A DNA stretch of 64,000 nt from Chitinophagaceae bacterium C216 (GCA_028485475.2 CP144143.1:868001-932000), one strand, 5' to 3'; positions 1-9,014 are shown, counted from the stretch's first letter. Program-made: numbers and translations. Notes: generated by a model from the sequence alone, not told the origin.

Positions 1-103
1 AATAGAAATACAACCTAAGGGTGGCTTTGTGATCCGATAAATAACGCTTTAGGATTTTTTGTGATGCATAGCTATTGGTAGCAAATGTTTGATGCTACGT
101 TTA

Positions 104-130
104 AGTCGCCCCATAAGGGGCGGCTTTTTA
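104..130 (+). terminator. Rho-independent terminator
   Basis: A 9-base stem with one G-U pair (arms 104-112 and 117-125), a four-base ATAA loop and a short T-run follow. It must end a transcript that enters from the left edge; the upstream gene is outside the window or ends within its first few codons. Confidence 0.7.
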
Positions 131-274
131 TGTTTATTATATCTTATAAGTGCCTTAAATGTTAAAAGTCAATTCATATTAAACGTTGAATGGCATAAAA
201 ACGTCTTTATAATAAAAGGAGGATAATATTTTCCCTGTTTTTTCGTTTTTAATACTGAATTGCAAATATTTACG

Positions 275-1438
275 ATGAAATTTTACGTTTATGTGTTGGC
301 GTTGTTGTGGTCGGTATCTGTGCAGGCGCAAACACCAAGAGTCGAAATCCTGTGGCAATGGTATCAGCAAGGCTATTATATTTTGAATCCGACAATTGCG
401 CATTCCAATGCTGAAGTGGCTTTTGTACGCCGGTTAAGTGGAAAAGATAGTACTGTGCAAGCATCTTCATTTTTTAGAGGGGTGTTCAAGAATTATCTAT
501 CTGCCGGCACGTCCGATCGGTTCTACGACCCCGTGATCTGCATTCTGGATAAAAACAAAAAACTAACATTAATAGATTACGGATGGGATCCTGCATATTC
601 AAAGGATGATAAAAAAATTGCCTATGCTTATCAGGTAAAAACTTTGAAGAAAGGCGACCCTTTATATGCCGAAGCATACCAGGGCAATGAAATTAAAGTC
701 TTTGATAAATCCGCACAGCATGCAGAAGCAGTAGCCAAGCCGTTGAGCAATAATTACTTAATGGACCCTTTCTTCCTCGATTCAATGAAAGTGGTTTATA
801 AAATAGGCACAAAAGTCAATGGTCCTTATGGAGCGGGCATTTCTTTCAACCAGGTAGATCTACAAACTAAAAAAACATCCATTATTCGTCTGCCCGGTAT
901 TAAATATCGGTTATATGAGTTAATGGGTGAAGCTTATCTTATCAACAATCAACTCGCTTATACTTTGTACAGCCCTACAGATACAGGGAGAGGCATGGCC
1001 AACGAGTATTTACATCTGCTATTGACAGAGAAGGATACTTTGCAAGACTTTGGTATTCGCAGGTTCACGCTTTTGGATAATAAAATTGGGTTTAACGATA
1101 AAAATGAAATTATATTTCTTGATGACGAGCTCCTACTGCCCGAAGACACCGTGTATGTACAGACTTATAAAGATAATCGACTAATACGCCGCACTCCATT
1201 ACAGCATAATTATGTAAAAAGTTATTTAAGTCCCAATGGAACATATATGGTGTATATAACAGAAGGGAAAGAGGCTTTTTTGTTGAACCTCATAACGATG
1301 CGACGAGCAAAAATTAATATCCCGGAGAGAGAAATTTATACGATAGTATGGGCAAAAGATAGCCAGCGCCTTGCGATTGTACAAGAGCACGAAAGTTTAG
1401 TTGGAACTGATATCCTGCATTTGCTGCAAATACGTTAG
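275..1438 (+). CDS. Secreted beta-propeller-like protein of unknown function
   Basis: The ATG at 275 is preferred over an upstream in-frame TTG at 260, because it begins directly with a signal peptide (MKFYVYVLALLWSVSVQAQ, cleavage after AQA expected). The mature part, about 370 residues, has spaced segments resembling the TolB/WD40-like (PD40) blades: 'DPAYSKDDKKIAYAY' near residue 105, 'SPNGTYMVYI' and 'WAKDSQRLAIV' near the C-terminus. These look like repeated 'SPDGKxIAF' strands of a periplasmic beta-propeller. I do not recognise a specific family or function. It stands alone, convergent with the next gene, with only two bases between the stops. Confidence 0.75.
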   Translation: MKFYVYVLALLWSVSVQAQTPRVEILWQWYQQGYYILNPTIAHSNAEVAFVRRLSGKDSTVQASSFFRGVFKNYLSAGTSDRFYDPVICILDKNKKLTLIDYGWDPAYSKDDKKIAYAYQVKTLKKGDPLYAEAYQGNEIKVFDKSAQHAEAVAKPLSNNYLMDPFFLDSMKVVYKIGTKVNGPYGAGISFNQVDLQTKKTSIIRLPGIKYRLYELMGEAYLINNQLAYTLYSPTDTGRGMANEYLHLLLTEKDTLQDFGIRRFTLLDNKIGFNDKNEIIFLDDELLLPEDTVYVQTYKDNRLIRRTPLQHNYVKSYLSPNGTYMVYITEGKEAFLLNLITMRRAKINIPEREIYTIVWAKDSQRLAIVQEHESLVGTDILHLLQIR

Positions 1439-1440
1439 AT

Positions 1441-1848
1441 TTATTTTTTCCGGCCAAAACGTAAAGTAGGCTCTACTTCGGTCTTCCATTTTTTATATTG
1501 ACCTTCGGAGAGCTCTTTTTTCAATTGTGCATCTCTTTGATTCACTAGGGTTTCGTTTTGTTTACGAATGCTTTGAAAATTCTGGCTGGTTAAACCCTGT
1601 CCTAATCCGGATGCCGGTCCCTGTATATTATTCTTGAGTTGCTGCTGTTTGGTGTAAAATTCTGTAAAAATACCCTCTACTGCATTACGCTTAGACTTTT
1701 CTAGCTTCAGGTGTTCGTCCAATTGAGTGAGGGTTTTATCTACCTTCTCTTTGATTTTCTTGCTATCATTATTTTTCTGAGCAAATGCAGTTGTTCCCCA
1801 AATAGTGAATATCAGAACCAATACCGGAATAAATGCTTTGCTTTTCAT
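1441..1848 (-). CDS. Small secreted Spy/CpxP-like protein
   Basis: 135 residues with a clear signal peptide (MKSKAFIPVLVLIFTIWGTTAFAQ). The mature protein is Lys/Gln/Glu rich and predicted mostly helical, with the pattern of Bacteroidota Spy/CpxP-type or DUF4890-like periplasmic proteins ('QLDEHLKLEKSKRNAVEGIFTEF', 'LSEGQYKKWKTEVEP'). Spy-family proteins act as periplasmic chaperones or stress sensors; this role is inferred. It is the last gene of a minus-strand cluster behind an ECF sigma factor, a short membrane protein and another Spy/CnrX-like protein, so it is a plausible target of that regulon. Confidence 0.65.
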   Translation of the reverse strand: MKSKAFIPVLVLIFTIWGTTAFAQKNNDSKKIKEKVDKTLTQLDEHLKLEKSKRNAVEGIFTEFYTKQQQLKNNIQGPASGLGQGLTSQNFQSIRKQNETLVNQRDAQLKKELSEGQYKKWKTEVEPTLRFGRKK

Positions 1849-1895
1849 CTTAAGCCTTTATTGTAAGAAGAAAAAATCTCCCAAAGGTTGCATTG

Positions 1896-2396
1896 TTATT
1901 TTTCTGATTCCCGATGTGGTGCTTCACTGGGTCTTCCCATGCGGCCTCTGTTTATAATCCTTTTAATTAATGAGTCATAAGCAGGTACTTGGTCAGCAGT
2001 ACAAATTTTTCGGGTGGCAACTACATGTTTGTAGACGTTGATTTCCACTTCTCTTTGTAGTGTGCCGATGGAATCGGCCAGCCTTTCAATTATCGAGTCG
2101 GGAGTATTGTCCTGCTTGGAAAGTTCAAAAATGGTGTTCTTAATTTGTATGATTTCCTGCATTTTATCCAAAGCTTGCTGCCAGTGTCCCTTCTTTAATT
2201 CATTAAACTGAGCCACTTGCTGATCATTAAAACCTACTTCTTTTTGCAGGACTGCGGTAAAGTCTCTGAACTTATTCTTTTCAGGGGCTTTGCCAGTTCT
2301 GAAGAATAAAAAGTACCCTAGTACTGCAAAATTGGTAATCAGGAGCAGTAAGATGATAAAAACAAGTACCTTATTTTTTGAACGATTATTATTCAT
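1896..2396 (-). CDS. Membrane-anchored periplasmic sensor, CnrX/Spy-like (metal-resistance family)
   Basis: 166 residues. One transmembrane segment near residues 9-31 is followed by a periplasmic helical domain with the pattern of the Metal_resist/CnrX/Spy families ('GFNDQQVAQFNELKKGHWQQ' then two long helices). Family members sense metals or misfolded protein in the periplasm and often control a sigma/anti-sigma pair. Its ATG overlaps the stop of the upstream 109-residue gene (TAATG), so the two are translationally coupled. Specific metal ligands cannot be assigned from sequence alone; His in 'KGHW' and 'YKHV' are candidates. Confidence 0.65.
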   Translation of the reverse strand: MNNNRSKNKVLVFIILLLLITNFAVLGYFLFFRTGKAPEKNKFRDFTAVLQKEVGFNDQQVAQFNELKKGHWQQALDKMQEIIQIKNTIFELSKQDNTPDSIIERLADSIGTLQREVEINVYKHVVATRKICTADQVPAYDSLIKRIINRGRMGRPSEAPHRESEK

Positions 2397-2725
2397 TAAT
2401 ACGTATTAACGTCGTTTACTGCTAATATAAAATTATCATTTTGTAATACCTCGACGGCGGAAGTATTATGTACAAATGATGTTATCTCCTCCTGCTCGTT
2501 TACAATACTGTTGGCTTTGATAATAGAAAAAACATTAATCAGAACAATAATAACTAAACTAATAAATGCGATGGCCGGCCTACTTAAAATACGTGTTGTC
2601 CTGCTCCAGAAACTGTTTTCCTCCTGAAGCCGAGCCATAACCCTTGTATACATAAAGGGTTTGGCTTTTGCACGCGTAATGCCGTCAAAGCTGTTTAATA
2701 TTTCTTCTATTTCTGATGTTTTCAT
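2396..2725 (-). CDS. Short single-pass membrane protein, likely anti-sigma factor
   Basis: 109 residues. A soluble N-terminal part of about 50 residues (starting 'MKTSEIEEILNSFDG', with 'PFMYTRVMARL') precedes one transmembrane helix near residues 51-70 and a short periplasmic tail. This layout, directly downstream of an ECF sigma gene (39 bases) and coupled to a CnrX/Spy-like gene, fits a small membrane anti-sigma factor like CnrY. I see no zinc-binding ZAS motif (HxxxCxxC). The function is inferred from size, topology and neighbours. Confidence 0.6.
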   Translation of the reverse strand: MKTSEIEEILNSFDGITRAKAKPFMYTRVMARLQEENSFWSRTTRILSRPAIAFISLVIIVLINVFSIIKANSIVNEQEEITSFVHNTSAVEVLQNDNFILAVNDVNTY

Positions 2726-2764
2726 ACGCTATTTGACGTCGTTTTTAATATTTTCTGTCTGTTA

Positions 2765-3331
2765 TCACTGGTTACTGTTTTCTAATATCTTTCTTAGATT
2801 GTTTTTGGCACGGTGAAGCAGCGATTCTACTGCCGAAACGGTTGTTTCCATTACTTCACTGATTTCCTGATAACTTAATCCTTCAATTTTACTTAGTATA
2901 AACGCAATTCGCTGATTTTCAGGCAATTTATCTACGGCTTTGAACAATGCTGTGGCCTTTTCTTTTTTGTCAAGCAATATGCCCGGATGATTGAAATCCG
3001 GAGGGTTTACCTCTACTTGTGCATCTTCTCCGAAAATACTTTTTATAAATCCAAACCGTTTTTTTCTCTTTTTCTTACGTTCGTGATCCAGCGATTTTGT
3101 GGTAGCAATCCTATATAACCAGGTGGAGAGCTTCGACTCTCCCTTGAAGGTATGTATGGATTGGTATACCTGTACAAATACCTCCTGAGCTAAATCTTCG
3201 GCATCTTCTTCATTTTTCACGATGCTAAGGCAGGTATTGTAGATCATATCTTGGTAAGTGTCTACAATAGTCTTAAAAGCCTCATTGCTTCCTCGCTTAA
3301 GCTCCTCAATTAGTATTTGTTCGCTCACCAA
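2765..3331 (-). CDS. RNA polymerase ECF-type sigma factor
   Basis: 188 residues with the two conserved parts of sigma-70 ECF factors. Region 2 ('DAEDLAQEVFVQVYQSIHTF', then 'STWLYRIATTKSLDH') is near residues 42-90. Region 4 ('LPENQRIAFILSKIEGLSYQEISEVMETTVSAVESLLHRAK') occupies the last third. A basic, variable linker (KKKRKKRFGF) lies between. There is no ATG: the start is TTG at 3331 or GTG at 3328, and GTG gives MSEQ. It heads the cluster with the putative anti-sigma and Spy/CnrX-like proteins, so it probably directs an envelope-stress response and its own operon. Confidence 0.9.
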   Translation of the reverse strand: MVSEQILIEELKRGSNEAFKTIVDTYQDMIYNTCLSIVKNEEDAEDLAQEVFVQVYQSIHTFKGESKLSTWLYRIATTKSLDHERKKKRKKRFGFIKSIFGEDAQVEVNPPDFNHPGILLDKKEKATALFKAVDKLPENQRIAFILSKIEGLSYQEISEVMETTVSAVESLLHRAKNNLRKILENSNQ

Positions 3332-3390
3332 GTTTTGATTATTTGGCAGCGATATTACTACATTTTTTTAACCTTTTAATCAGTTAACCC

Positions 3391-6294
3391 TTAAAACATT
3401 GGTCCATGTCTCATCCCTCCGGGCATCATTCCGGGCGGAGGTCCTTGTCTCCAGTCCGGTCTGTCTCCCATAGTATTGTTGGAAGAAGATCTTCCTTTTC
3501 CAAAATTTCTTAAACTATACGTAAAGGTAAGCATAAAATACTGTTGCAGTACTCTGCTTTGGGCATCCTCGATATAGTTAGCATTGATGGTTCTTGATAT
3601 GCTCTGATTTTGTTTGAGAAGATCGAATACTGAAAGTTTCAACTCTGCGGCGTTATTTTTCAGGAATTTCTTACCCACTGCTGCATTCCACAGCCAAAAC
3701 GACTGATTCAAGCCTTGAGAAAGACCGGTATAACTTTGATAGTTTACATCATTTTGAATAAACCAGCCGTTTTTGCTCAGTAGGTTTACGAATACACCAC
3801 CCTGCTGATTCACATAACGGTTGTTGGTATTATTGGCAGTACTTTTAGTGTTATTGAAATTGGCATTGTACGAAAGATTAAAGTCTATGTACTCACTGAT
3901 ATTACTGCTCCACACAGCCCCTCCATTTATAGCGGTAGTGGTGGTTTTAGTTTCCAAATAGTTAATCAGTCCCGGACGGTCGGTATAATTAACGCCTGCA
4001 TTAAGATTGATATTGGATTTTAAAGCAGATATAGGGAAACTATATACAAAATAGGAGCTTATCTGCTTATAACCGTTAAGGTTTATTGGTTTTGAGAACT
4101 GCGATCCTCGTTTCACTACAATTCCATCCTGAATTACAGAGTCTGCTCTAGGAATATAAGTAGCGGTAGTGATGTAGTTATTGGTAATTTGCCCGAATAT
4201 ATTGGCGAAGAAGCTATTATTGGTTCTTCTGTTTGTATAGGAATACCTGAAAGAACCGAAATGTGTATACGATTGTTTCAAGGCGGGGTTTCCAGTACTT
4301 ACATTCAGGTTGGAGCTGGAAATGGTTACTACATCCTGTAATTGTGAAATGGATGGGAAGTCGGTTCTAGCTCGATAGAAAATTCTAATATTACTGTTGG
4401 CTCCTACCTTTTTCATCAGCCGCATATTGGGCAATATTGCATTAAATTCTTGATTTACAGAGGTGGCTGTAGGAAATATGCGATCGCTCTCCAGTTTCGA
4501 ATTTTGGAATTCAACTCCCACAGATATTTGATTATCTCTACTACGTCCTAAACGATAGTTGAGTTCTCCTCTGTTGGTGGAAATGGTATTGTCAAACTCG
4601 TTGGAAAATTCTGGCTGGAAAATGGTGTATGCAGTACCATCGAAATCATAAGTACGCTGATCTGCATTATTTTTCTGTACCTGACGTTCTACCTGAAACT
4701 CAAACTGTCCTTCTTTACCTACGGGTTCGGTATAGGAGATTCTCCCTGAAATTCTCGAACCATTTGTATTATTGTAGCGATATTGGTCCAGTAGCGAGTC
4801 AGTTAATACAGGCTGATAATATCTTAGTTGGTTATAGTTGTATGAGTACCCATCGTTTTTGTTCCAAGAAGTTTGTAAGCTTACAGCCAAAGTACGGCCT
4901 CTTTTAGCAAACGCTCTTCGGTACATAATATTATTATTGATATTGTACCCGTTGCGGTGAGAGCTGTTTCTACCGGCCGCGTTATTAATAGAGTCGGTCT
5001 GATCATAATAAGAGTAGCTAGAGTTTTCAGAAGCCGAGTTGTTGTTTTGAAAGTTGAGAGACGGAATAATAAAAATAGTATTGTTGGAGTCTATTTTATA
5101 TTCCAATCGCATGTTAAACCGGTGGTTATTATTATTGGCATTACTAATATATTTGTTACCGGTATATAGTACAGAGTCGGGGCTGATAGTAGTTTGTCCA
5201 AATGTAGAAGATTCATTCAGGGTATTACTATTGTTGAAGAAATAGCTGGCAGACACATCAATTTTTTTGCCCCATTTATCGCCATAGTTAATACCAAAGG
5301 CGTTGGTTTTATTGATGCCTGGTTGTACACCTACCATAAAATTGCCGGCGCTACCAAATCCACCGAAGCCACCTCCAAAGCCTCCACCTCCTCGACCGCC
5401 TCCAAAGCCTCCACCACGCCCACTACTCGTAACGCCCAGTAAATCCTGTGTGGCAAAGTTTTGTTGGTTCACATTGTTGAAATTACCTACCAGAGAGATA
5501 CGGCGATCTCCGTTAAAGAAGCTTACATTACCTCCTGCCTGGTAACGTTGGTCGGTACCATAACCGGCATAAATACGACCAAACTGCCCATTGTTGCTGA
5601 CGCCACCTTTGGTAACTATGTTAATGGCTCTCATTGAGTTACCGTCATCAAAGCCGGTAAGCTGGGCTTGGTCGCTCAGTCTGTCAAACACCTGAATTTT
5701 GTCAATCACTTCTGCAGGAAGATTTCTTAGAGCCATTGTGGCATCGTCACCGAAGAATTCCTTTCCGTCTACAGTTACTTTTCTTACCTGTTCTCCCTGT
5801 GCTGTTACATTCCCGCTTCGGTCTACGGTAATTCCCGGCATTTTTTTAATCAGGTCTTCTACTGTCGCATCGGGGTTTACCTTAAAATGACTGGCGCTGA
5901 ATTGTGTAGTATCTCCTTTCTGAGATACGGCAGGTGCCGAAGCTACCACTACAACACCTTCTAAGGTGGTAGTTTTCTTGGGTATATATACGTCGTCTAA
6001 ATCGAGAGCCGGTTTTTCGTCGGTTAATGCCAGCGACATAAAAAGCGGTTCAAAACCTACCGATGTAGCGTGCAGTAAATAATTTCCTTTTTCAATATTG
6101 TTGAAAATAAAAGTTCCGGAAGTGTCGGAAAGCGTACTTTTTATAGTATTGCTATCCAATGGGTTAAGCAGTTTTACGGTTGCATTTCTTACAACGACCC
6201 CTTCTACCGGGTCCATAAGTGTTCCTTTAATGGTCTGTGCCTGGCAAATCGTTACAAAAAACAATAAAGAAGATATAAGTCCAAGAATCCTCAT
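3391..6294 (-). CDS. Outer-membrane beta-barrel protein with carboxypeptidase-regulatory-like domain
   Basis: 967 residues. A signal peptide (MRILGLISSLLFFVTICQAQ) is followed by a CarboxypepD_reg-like beta-sandwich (about residues 22-110, 'GTLMDPVEGVVVRNATVKL'). A plug-like region holds 'PDATVEDLIKKMPGITVDRSGNVTAQGEQV' and 'VDGKEFFGDD'. A long barrel of the Outer_membrane_beta-barrel family (PF14905-like) ends in 'YFMLTFTYSLRNFGKG'. It is related to SusC/TonB-dependent receptors, but the substrate is unknown. Two low-complexity parts stand out: a Gly/Arg/Phe-rich loop encoded at about 5340-5425 and a Pro/Gly/Met-rich C-terminal tail. It lies 59 bases upstream of the ECF sigma gene on the same strand. 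Confidence 0.88.
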   Translation of the reverse strand: MRILGLISSLLFFVTICQAQTIKGTLMDPVEGVVVRNATVKLLNPLDSNTIKSTLSDTSGTFIFNNIEKGNYLLHATSVGFEPLFMSLALTDEKPALDLDDVYIPKKTTTLEGVVVVASAPAVSQKGDTTQFSASHFKVNPDATVEDLIKKMPGITVDRSGNVTAQGEQVRKVTVDGKEFFGDDATMALRNLPAEVIDKIQVFDRLSDQAQLTGFDDGNSMRAINIVTKGGVSNNGQFGRIYAGYGTDQRYQAGGNVSFFNGDRRISLVGNFNNVNQQNFATQDLLGVTSSGRGGGFGGGRGGGGFGGGFGGFGSAGNFMVGVQPGINKTNAFGINYGDKWGKKIDVSASYFFNNSNTLNESSTFGQTTISPDSVLYTGNKYISNANNNNHRFNMRLEYKIDSNNTIFIIPSLNFQNNNSASENSSYSYYDQTDSINNAAGRNSSHRNGYNINNNIMYRRAFAKRGRTLAVSLQTSWNKNDGYSYNYNQLRYYQPVLTDSLLDQYRYNNTNGSRISGRISYTEPVGKEGQFEFQVERQVQKNNADQRTYDFDGTAYTIFQPEFSNEFDNTISTNRGELNYRLGRSRDNQISVGVEFQNSKLESDRIFPTATSVNQEFNAILPNMRLMKKVGANSNIRIFYRARTDFPSISQLQDVVTISSSNLNVSTGNPALKQSYTHFGSFRYSYTNRRTNNSFFANIFGQITNNYITTATYIPRADSVIQDGIVVKRGSQFSKPINLNGYKQISSYFVYSFPISALKSNINLNAGVNYTDRPGLINYLETKTTTTAINGGAVWSSNISEYIDFNLSYNANFNNTKSTANNTNNRYVNQQGGVFVNLLSKNGWFIQNDVNYQSYTGLSQGLNQSFWLWNAAVGKKFLKNNAAELKLSVFDLLKQNQSISRTINANYIEDAQSRVLQQYFMLTFTYSLRNFGKGRSSSNNTMGDRPDWRQGPPPGMMPGGMRHGPMF

Positions 6295-6506
6295 AAAAAA
6301 AATTATTATTAGCTCAGTTGGACGATGAAATCCACGTAAACTTTCGTTTTTCTGTCATAAAATGCAATATAAACTGTTAAAATACAATTTTTAATTATTA
6401 TGTAAGATTTTAATATATTCTGGCTCAAGGTAGAAGATAAAAATTAAAATATCGGCCATAATGCAATAAATATTTATCTTGCGCCATTCAACGTTTTATT
6501 TTAATT

Positions 6507-7109
6507 ATGGAGTATAACAAGTTAGTTGCGGTTACAGGGTTACCAGGCCTGTATGAGTTGATAAGTAGTAAACAGGACGGAGCTATTGTACGCTCTTTAC
6601 AGGACAAGACTACCAAGTTTGCATCTGCCCGTATTCACCAGTTTTCACACTTGGAGAGTATTGAAATCTATACTAAAGGGGAGAATGTGAATTTGGTAGA
6701 AGTGTTTAACGCAATGGAAAAGGACGGAAGTCCCTTGCCTGATGTAAAAGATGCCAAAGCACTCCGTGCTTACTTTGAAAAAGTGTATCCCGATATGGAT
6801 TTCGACCGCGTTTACAACAGCGACATGAAGAAAATTGTAAAGTGGTTCGATATCTTGAAAAGCAATAATGTAGAAATAAAACTCACCCAGTTGGATGAAT
6901 CAGCTGAGGAACCCCAAGAAGAGGCATCTCAGGCGGCAGCTGCCGAAACAAAAGCGGCTGAAGAACCGGTAAAAGAAAAGAAAAAAGCAGCACCCAAAAA
7001 AGCGGCTGCAAAAAAAGCGGCAGAAGCTTCCGATGCAGATGAAAAAAGCGCGGCTCCTAAAAAAGCACCTGCTAAGAAGAAAGCAGCAGCTAAGAAAAAA
7101 TCTGAATAG
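6507..7109 (+). CDS. DUF5606 domain protein with Lys/Ala-rich histone-H1-like tail
   Basis: 200 residues. The first about 130 match the Bacteroidota family DUF5606 (starts 'MEYNKLVAVTGLPGLYELI', followed by 'RSLQDKTTKFASARIHQFSHLE'). From about residue 135 on, the protein is an Ala/Lys/Pro tract with repeats such as 'KKAAPKKAAAKKAAE' and 'PAKKKAAAKKKSE', like eukaryotic H1 tails or bacterial AlgP/HupB tails. The family function is not known; the tail suggests nucleic-acid or polyanion binding (inference). Monocistronic, with a terminator-like inverted repeat downstream. Confidence 0.85.
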   Translation: MEYNKLVAVTGLPGLYELISSKQDGAIVRSLQDKTTKFASARIHQFSHLESIEIYTKGENVNLVEVFNAMEKDGSPLPDVKDAKALRAYFEKVYPDMDFDRVYNSDMKKIVKWFDILKSNNVEIKLTQLDESAEEPQEEASQAAAAETKAAEEPVKEKKKAAPKKAAAKKAAEASDADEKSAAPKKAPAKKKAAAKKKSE

Positions 7110-7132
7110 TATTTTTTATAGTGCGATAAGTC

Positions 7133-7181
7133 GAAAGTCTGTAGTGAGGAACGAGCTTCATCTTTCCGATTACAGACTTTC
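7133..7181 (+). terminator. Terminator-like inverted repeat
   Basis: A perfect 11-base inverted repeat (7133-7143 and 7171-7181) encloses a 27-base loop between the DUF5606 gene and the M3 peptidase gene. The loop is long and the following T-run is short, so this is a weak terminator or an RNA-processing structure. Confidence 0.4.
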
Positions 7182-7206
7182 TTTGTAAAGAAACTCTAAT
7201 TAAATT

Positions 7207-8919
7207 ATGACAGCAGATATACAGCCTATTCCAAGACATTTTTTACCAGCGGATTTCAGCATTACTGACTGGAATGCGCTTGAACCCTATTTTAAAGAAC
7301 TTCTGGAGCGGCCTCTTAATTCCTTACAGGAACTGGAGCAGTGGTTGAAAGACTTAAGCGAGTTGGAAGCTGTAGTAAGTGAAGAGGCCTGCTGGAGACA
7401 GATTAAAATGACTTGTGATACCGAAAATCCGCAGTTGGCTGAGAGTTTCAATTATTTTATGATGGAAATCCAGCCCAAGATGCAACCCTACTCCGATCAG
7501 CTGAACCGTAAGCTAATAAATTGTTCGTTTACTAAAGAGCTGAAGGATCCTGCTCATGTTACCTATCTGAGAAATGTAAAAAAGAATATCGATCTCTTCC
7601 GCGAAGAAAATATTCCTCTACACTCAGAATTAGCTGTCGAGGCGCAACAATTCGGAGTTATCAGCGGTAAGATGACCGTAACGGTAAGAGGGAATGAGTA
7701 TACTTTGCAGCAGGCTGCCAAGTTTCTGGAAGATCCGGACAGAAATCTACGGGAAGAAGTATATCGTAAAATTGCGGAAAGAAGGTTGGCCGACAAAGAT
7801 GCATTGAATGCTCTATACGATTCATTGCTTAAGAAAAGGCATCAGGTGGCTTTGAATGCGGGTTATGACAATTATCGCGACTATCGCTTTGTTGAGCTGG
7901 CCCGCTTTGATTACACCAAAGAGCACTGTTTTCAGTTTCACGAAGCGGTAAAGCAGCACGTACTGCCTATCGTAGATGAGATCTACAAAAAGAAAAGAGC
8001 CAAATTAGGGGTAGACACCTTGCGTCCTTGGGATGTGGATGCCGAGCCTGCAGGTGTTACACCATTAAAGCCATTTACCTCCGGTAAAGAGTTGCTCGAA
8101 AAAACCATCAGCTGTTTTAATAAATTGAATCCGTTTTTTGGCGATTGCCTCAAGAAGATGGACGAGCTGAAAAGGCTGGATCTAGAAAGCCGCAAGGGTA
8201 AAGCTCCCGGAGGCTATAACTGTCCGCTGGCAGAAACCGGTGCACCTTTCATCTTTATGAATGCGGCCGGAACATTGAATGATGTGGTGACAATGGTACA
8301 CGAAGGCGGGCATGCCGTGCATTCTTTCCTTTCTCATTCCTTACCGTTGACCGGATTTAAAGAATATCCTACCGAGTTTGCCGAGGTCGCGAGTATGAGT
8401 ATGGAGCTGTTTAGTATGAGTGAATGGAATGTATTTTTTGATAAAGAAGAGGAGCTGAAAAGAGCCATGGAACAGCAATTGGAAAGAGTTATTACCGTTT
8501 TCCCATGGATTGCTACTATTGATAAATTCCAACACTGGGTGTATGAAAACCCTCAGCACACTCATGAGGAAAGAATGCAGCAATGGGTGCGTATTCTCGA
8601 TGAGTTTACTCCCGAAAGTTTGGATGTAAGCGGCTTAGAGTCTTACAGACAATACAGTTGGCAAAGGCAACTGCATTTATTTGAAGTGCCTTTCTACTAT
8701 ATTGAATATGGTATTGCACAGTTAGGAGCTATTGGGTTATGGCAGCAGTTTAAGAAGGACAAGCAACTTGCTTTGCAAAACTATATTCAGGGGCTGAGCT
8801 TAGGAGGCACCCGTCCTTTACCACAGCTTTTTGAAGCAGCCGGTCTAAAATTTGATTTATCGCCGGCCTATATTAAAGAGTTGATGAATTTTGTAAAAGC
8901 AGAAATGGAAAGTCTTTAA
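7207..8919 (+). CDS. M3 family oligoendopeptidase
   Basis: 570 residues, the usual size of PepF-like M3 zinc peptidases, which cleave short peptides in the cytoplasm. The zinc motif HEGGH is at residues 365-369 (HExxH), followed by 'EYPTEFAEVASMSMELF', which supplies the third ligand (Glu) of thimet-type enzymes. There is no signal peptide. The ATG start is close to the family start. Monocistronic, between two terminator-like hairpins. Confidence 0.92.
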   Translation: MTADIQPIPRHFLPADFSITDWNALEPYFKELLERPLNSLQELEQWLKDLSELEAVVSEEACWRQIKMTCDTENPQLAESFNYFMMEIQPKMQPYSDQLNRKLINCSFTKELKDPAHVTYLRNVKKNIDLFREENIPLHSELAVEAQQFGVISGKMTVTVRGNEYTLQQAAKFLEDPDRNLREEVYRKIAERRLADKDALNALYDSLLKKRHQVALNAGYDNYRDYRFVELARFDYTKEHCFQFHEAVKQHVLPIVDEIYKKKRAKLGVDTLRPWDVDAEPAGVTPLKPFTSGKELLEKTISCFNKLNPFFGDCLKKMDELKRLDLESRKGKAPGGYNCPLAETGAPFIFMNAAGTLNDVVTMVHEGGHAVHSFLSHSLPLTGFKEYPTEFAEVASMSMELFSMSEWNVFFDKEEELKRAMEQQLERVITVFPWIATIDKFQHWVYENPQHTHEERMQQWVRILDEFTPESLDVSGLESYRQYSWQRQLHLFEVPFYYIEYGIAQLGAIGLWQQFKKDKQLALQNYIQGLSLGGTRPLPQLFEAAGLKFDLSPAYIKELMNFVKAEMESL

Positions 8920-8969
8920 TGCCAGTAACTCGTTGATAACAAGTTTTTAAGATTTGCATTAATAGATTT

Positions 8970-9014
8970 AAAAATTCCGATTTGGAGTAATAATCGCTTA
9001 AATCGGAATTTTTT
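8970..9014 (+). terminator. Rho-independent terminator
   Basis: Perfect 14-base arms (8970-8983 and 9000-9013) with a 16-base loop. The right arm ends in a T-run, and the A-rich left arm means it can also work on the other strand. It ends the M3 peptidase transcript. Confidence 0.8.

Noticed and set aside
5340-5425. Repetitive stretch resembling a short tandem array
   Set aside because: It is the coding DNA of a Gly-rich protein loop, not a CRISPR or other DNA repeat; there are no regular spacers.
4629-5545. Several plus-strand ORFs inside the beta-barrel gene
   Set aside because: They are antisense shadows of a clear long gene, have low-complexity composition from the Gly-rich loop, and show no protein family.
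6311-6320. AGCTCAGTTG, like the D-arm of a tRNA
   Set aside because: No T-arm, anticodon stem or acceptor pairing is found around it; it is a chance match upstream of the beta-barrel gene.
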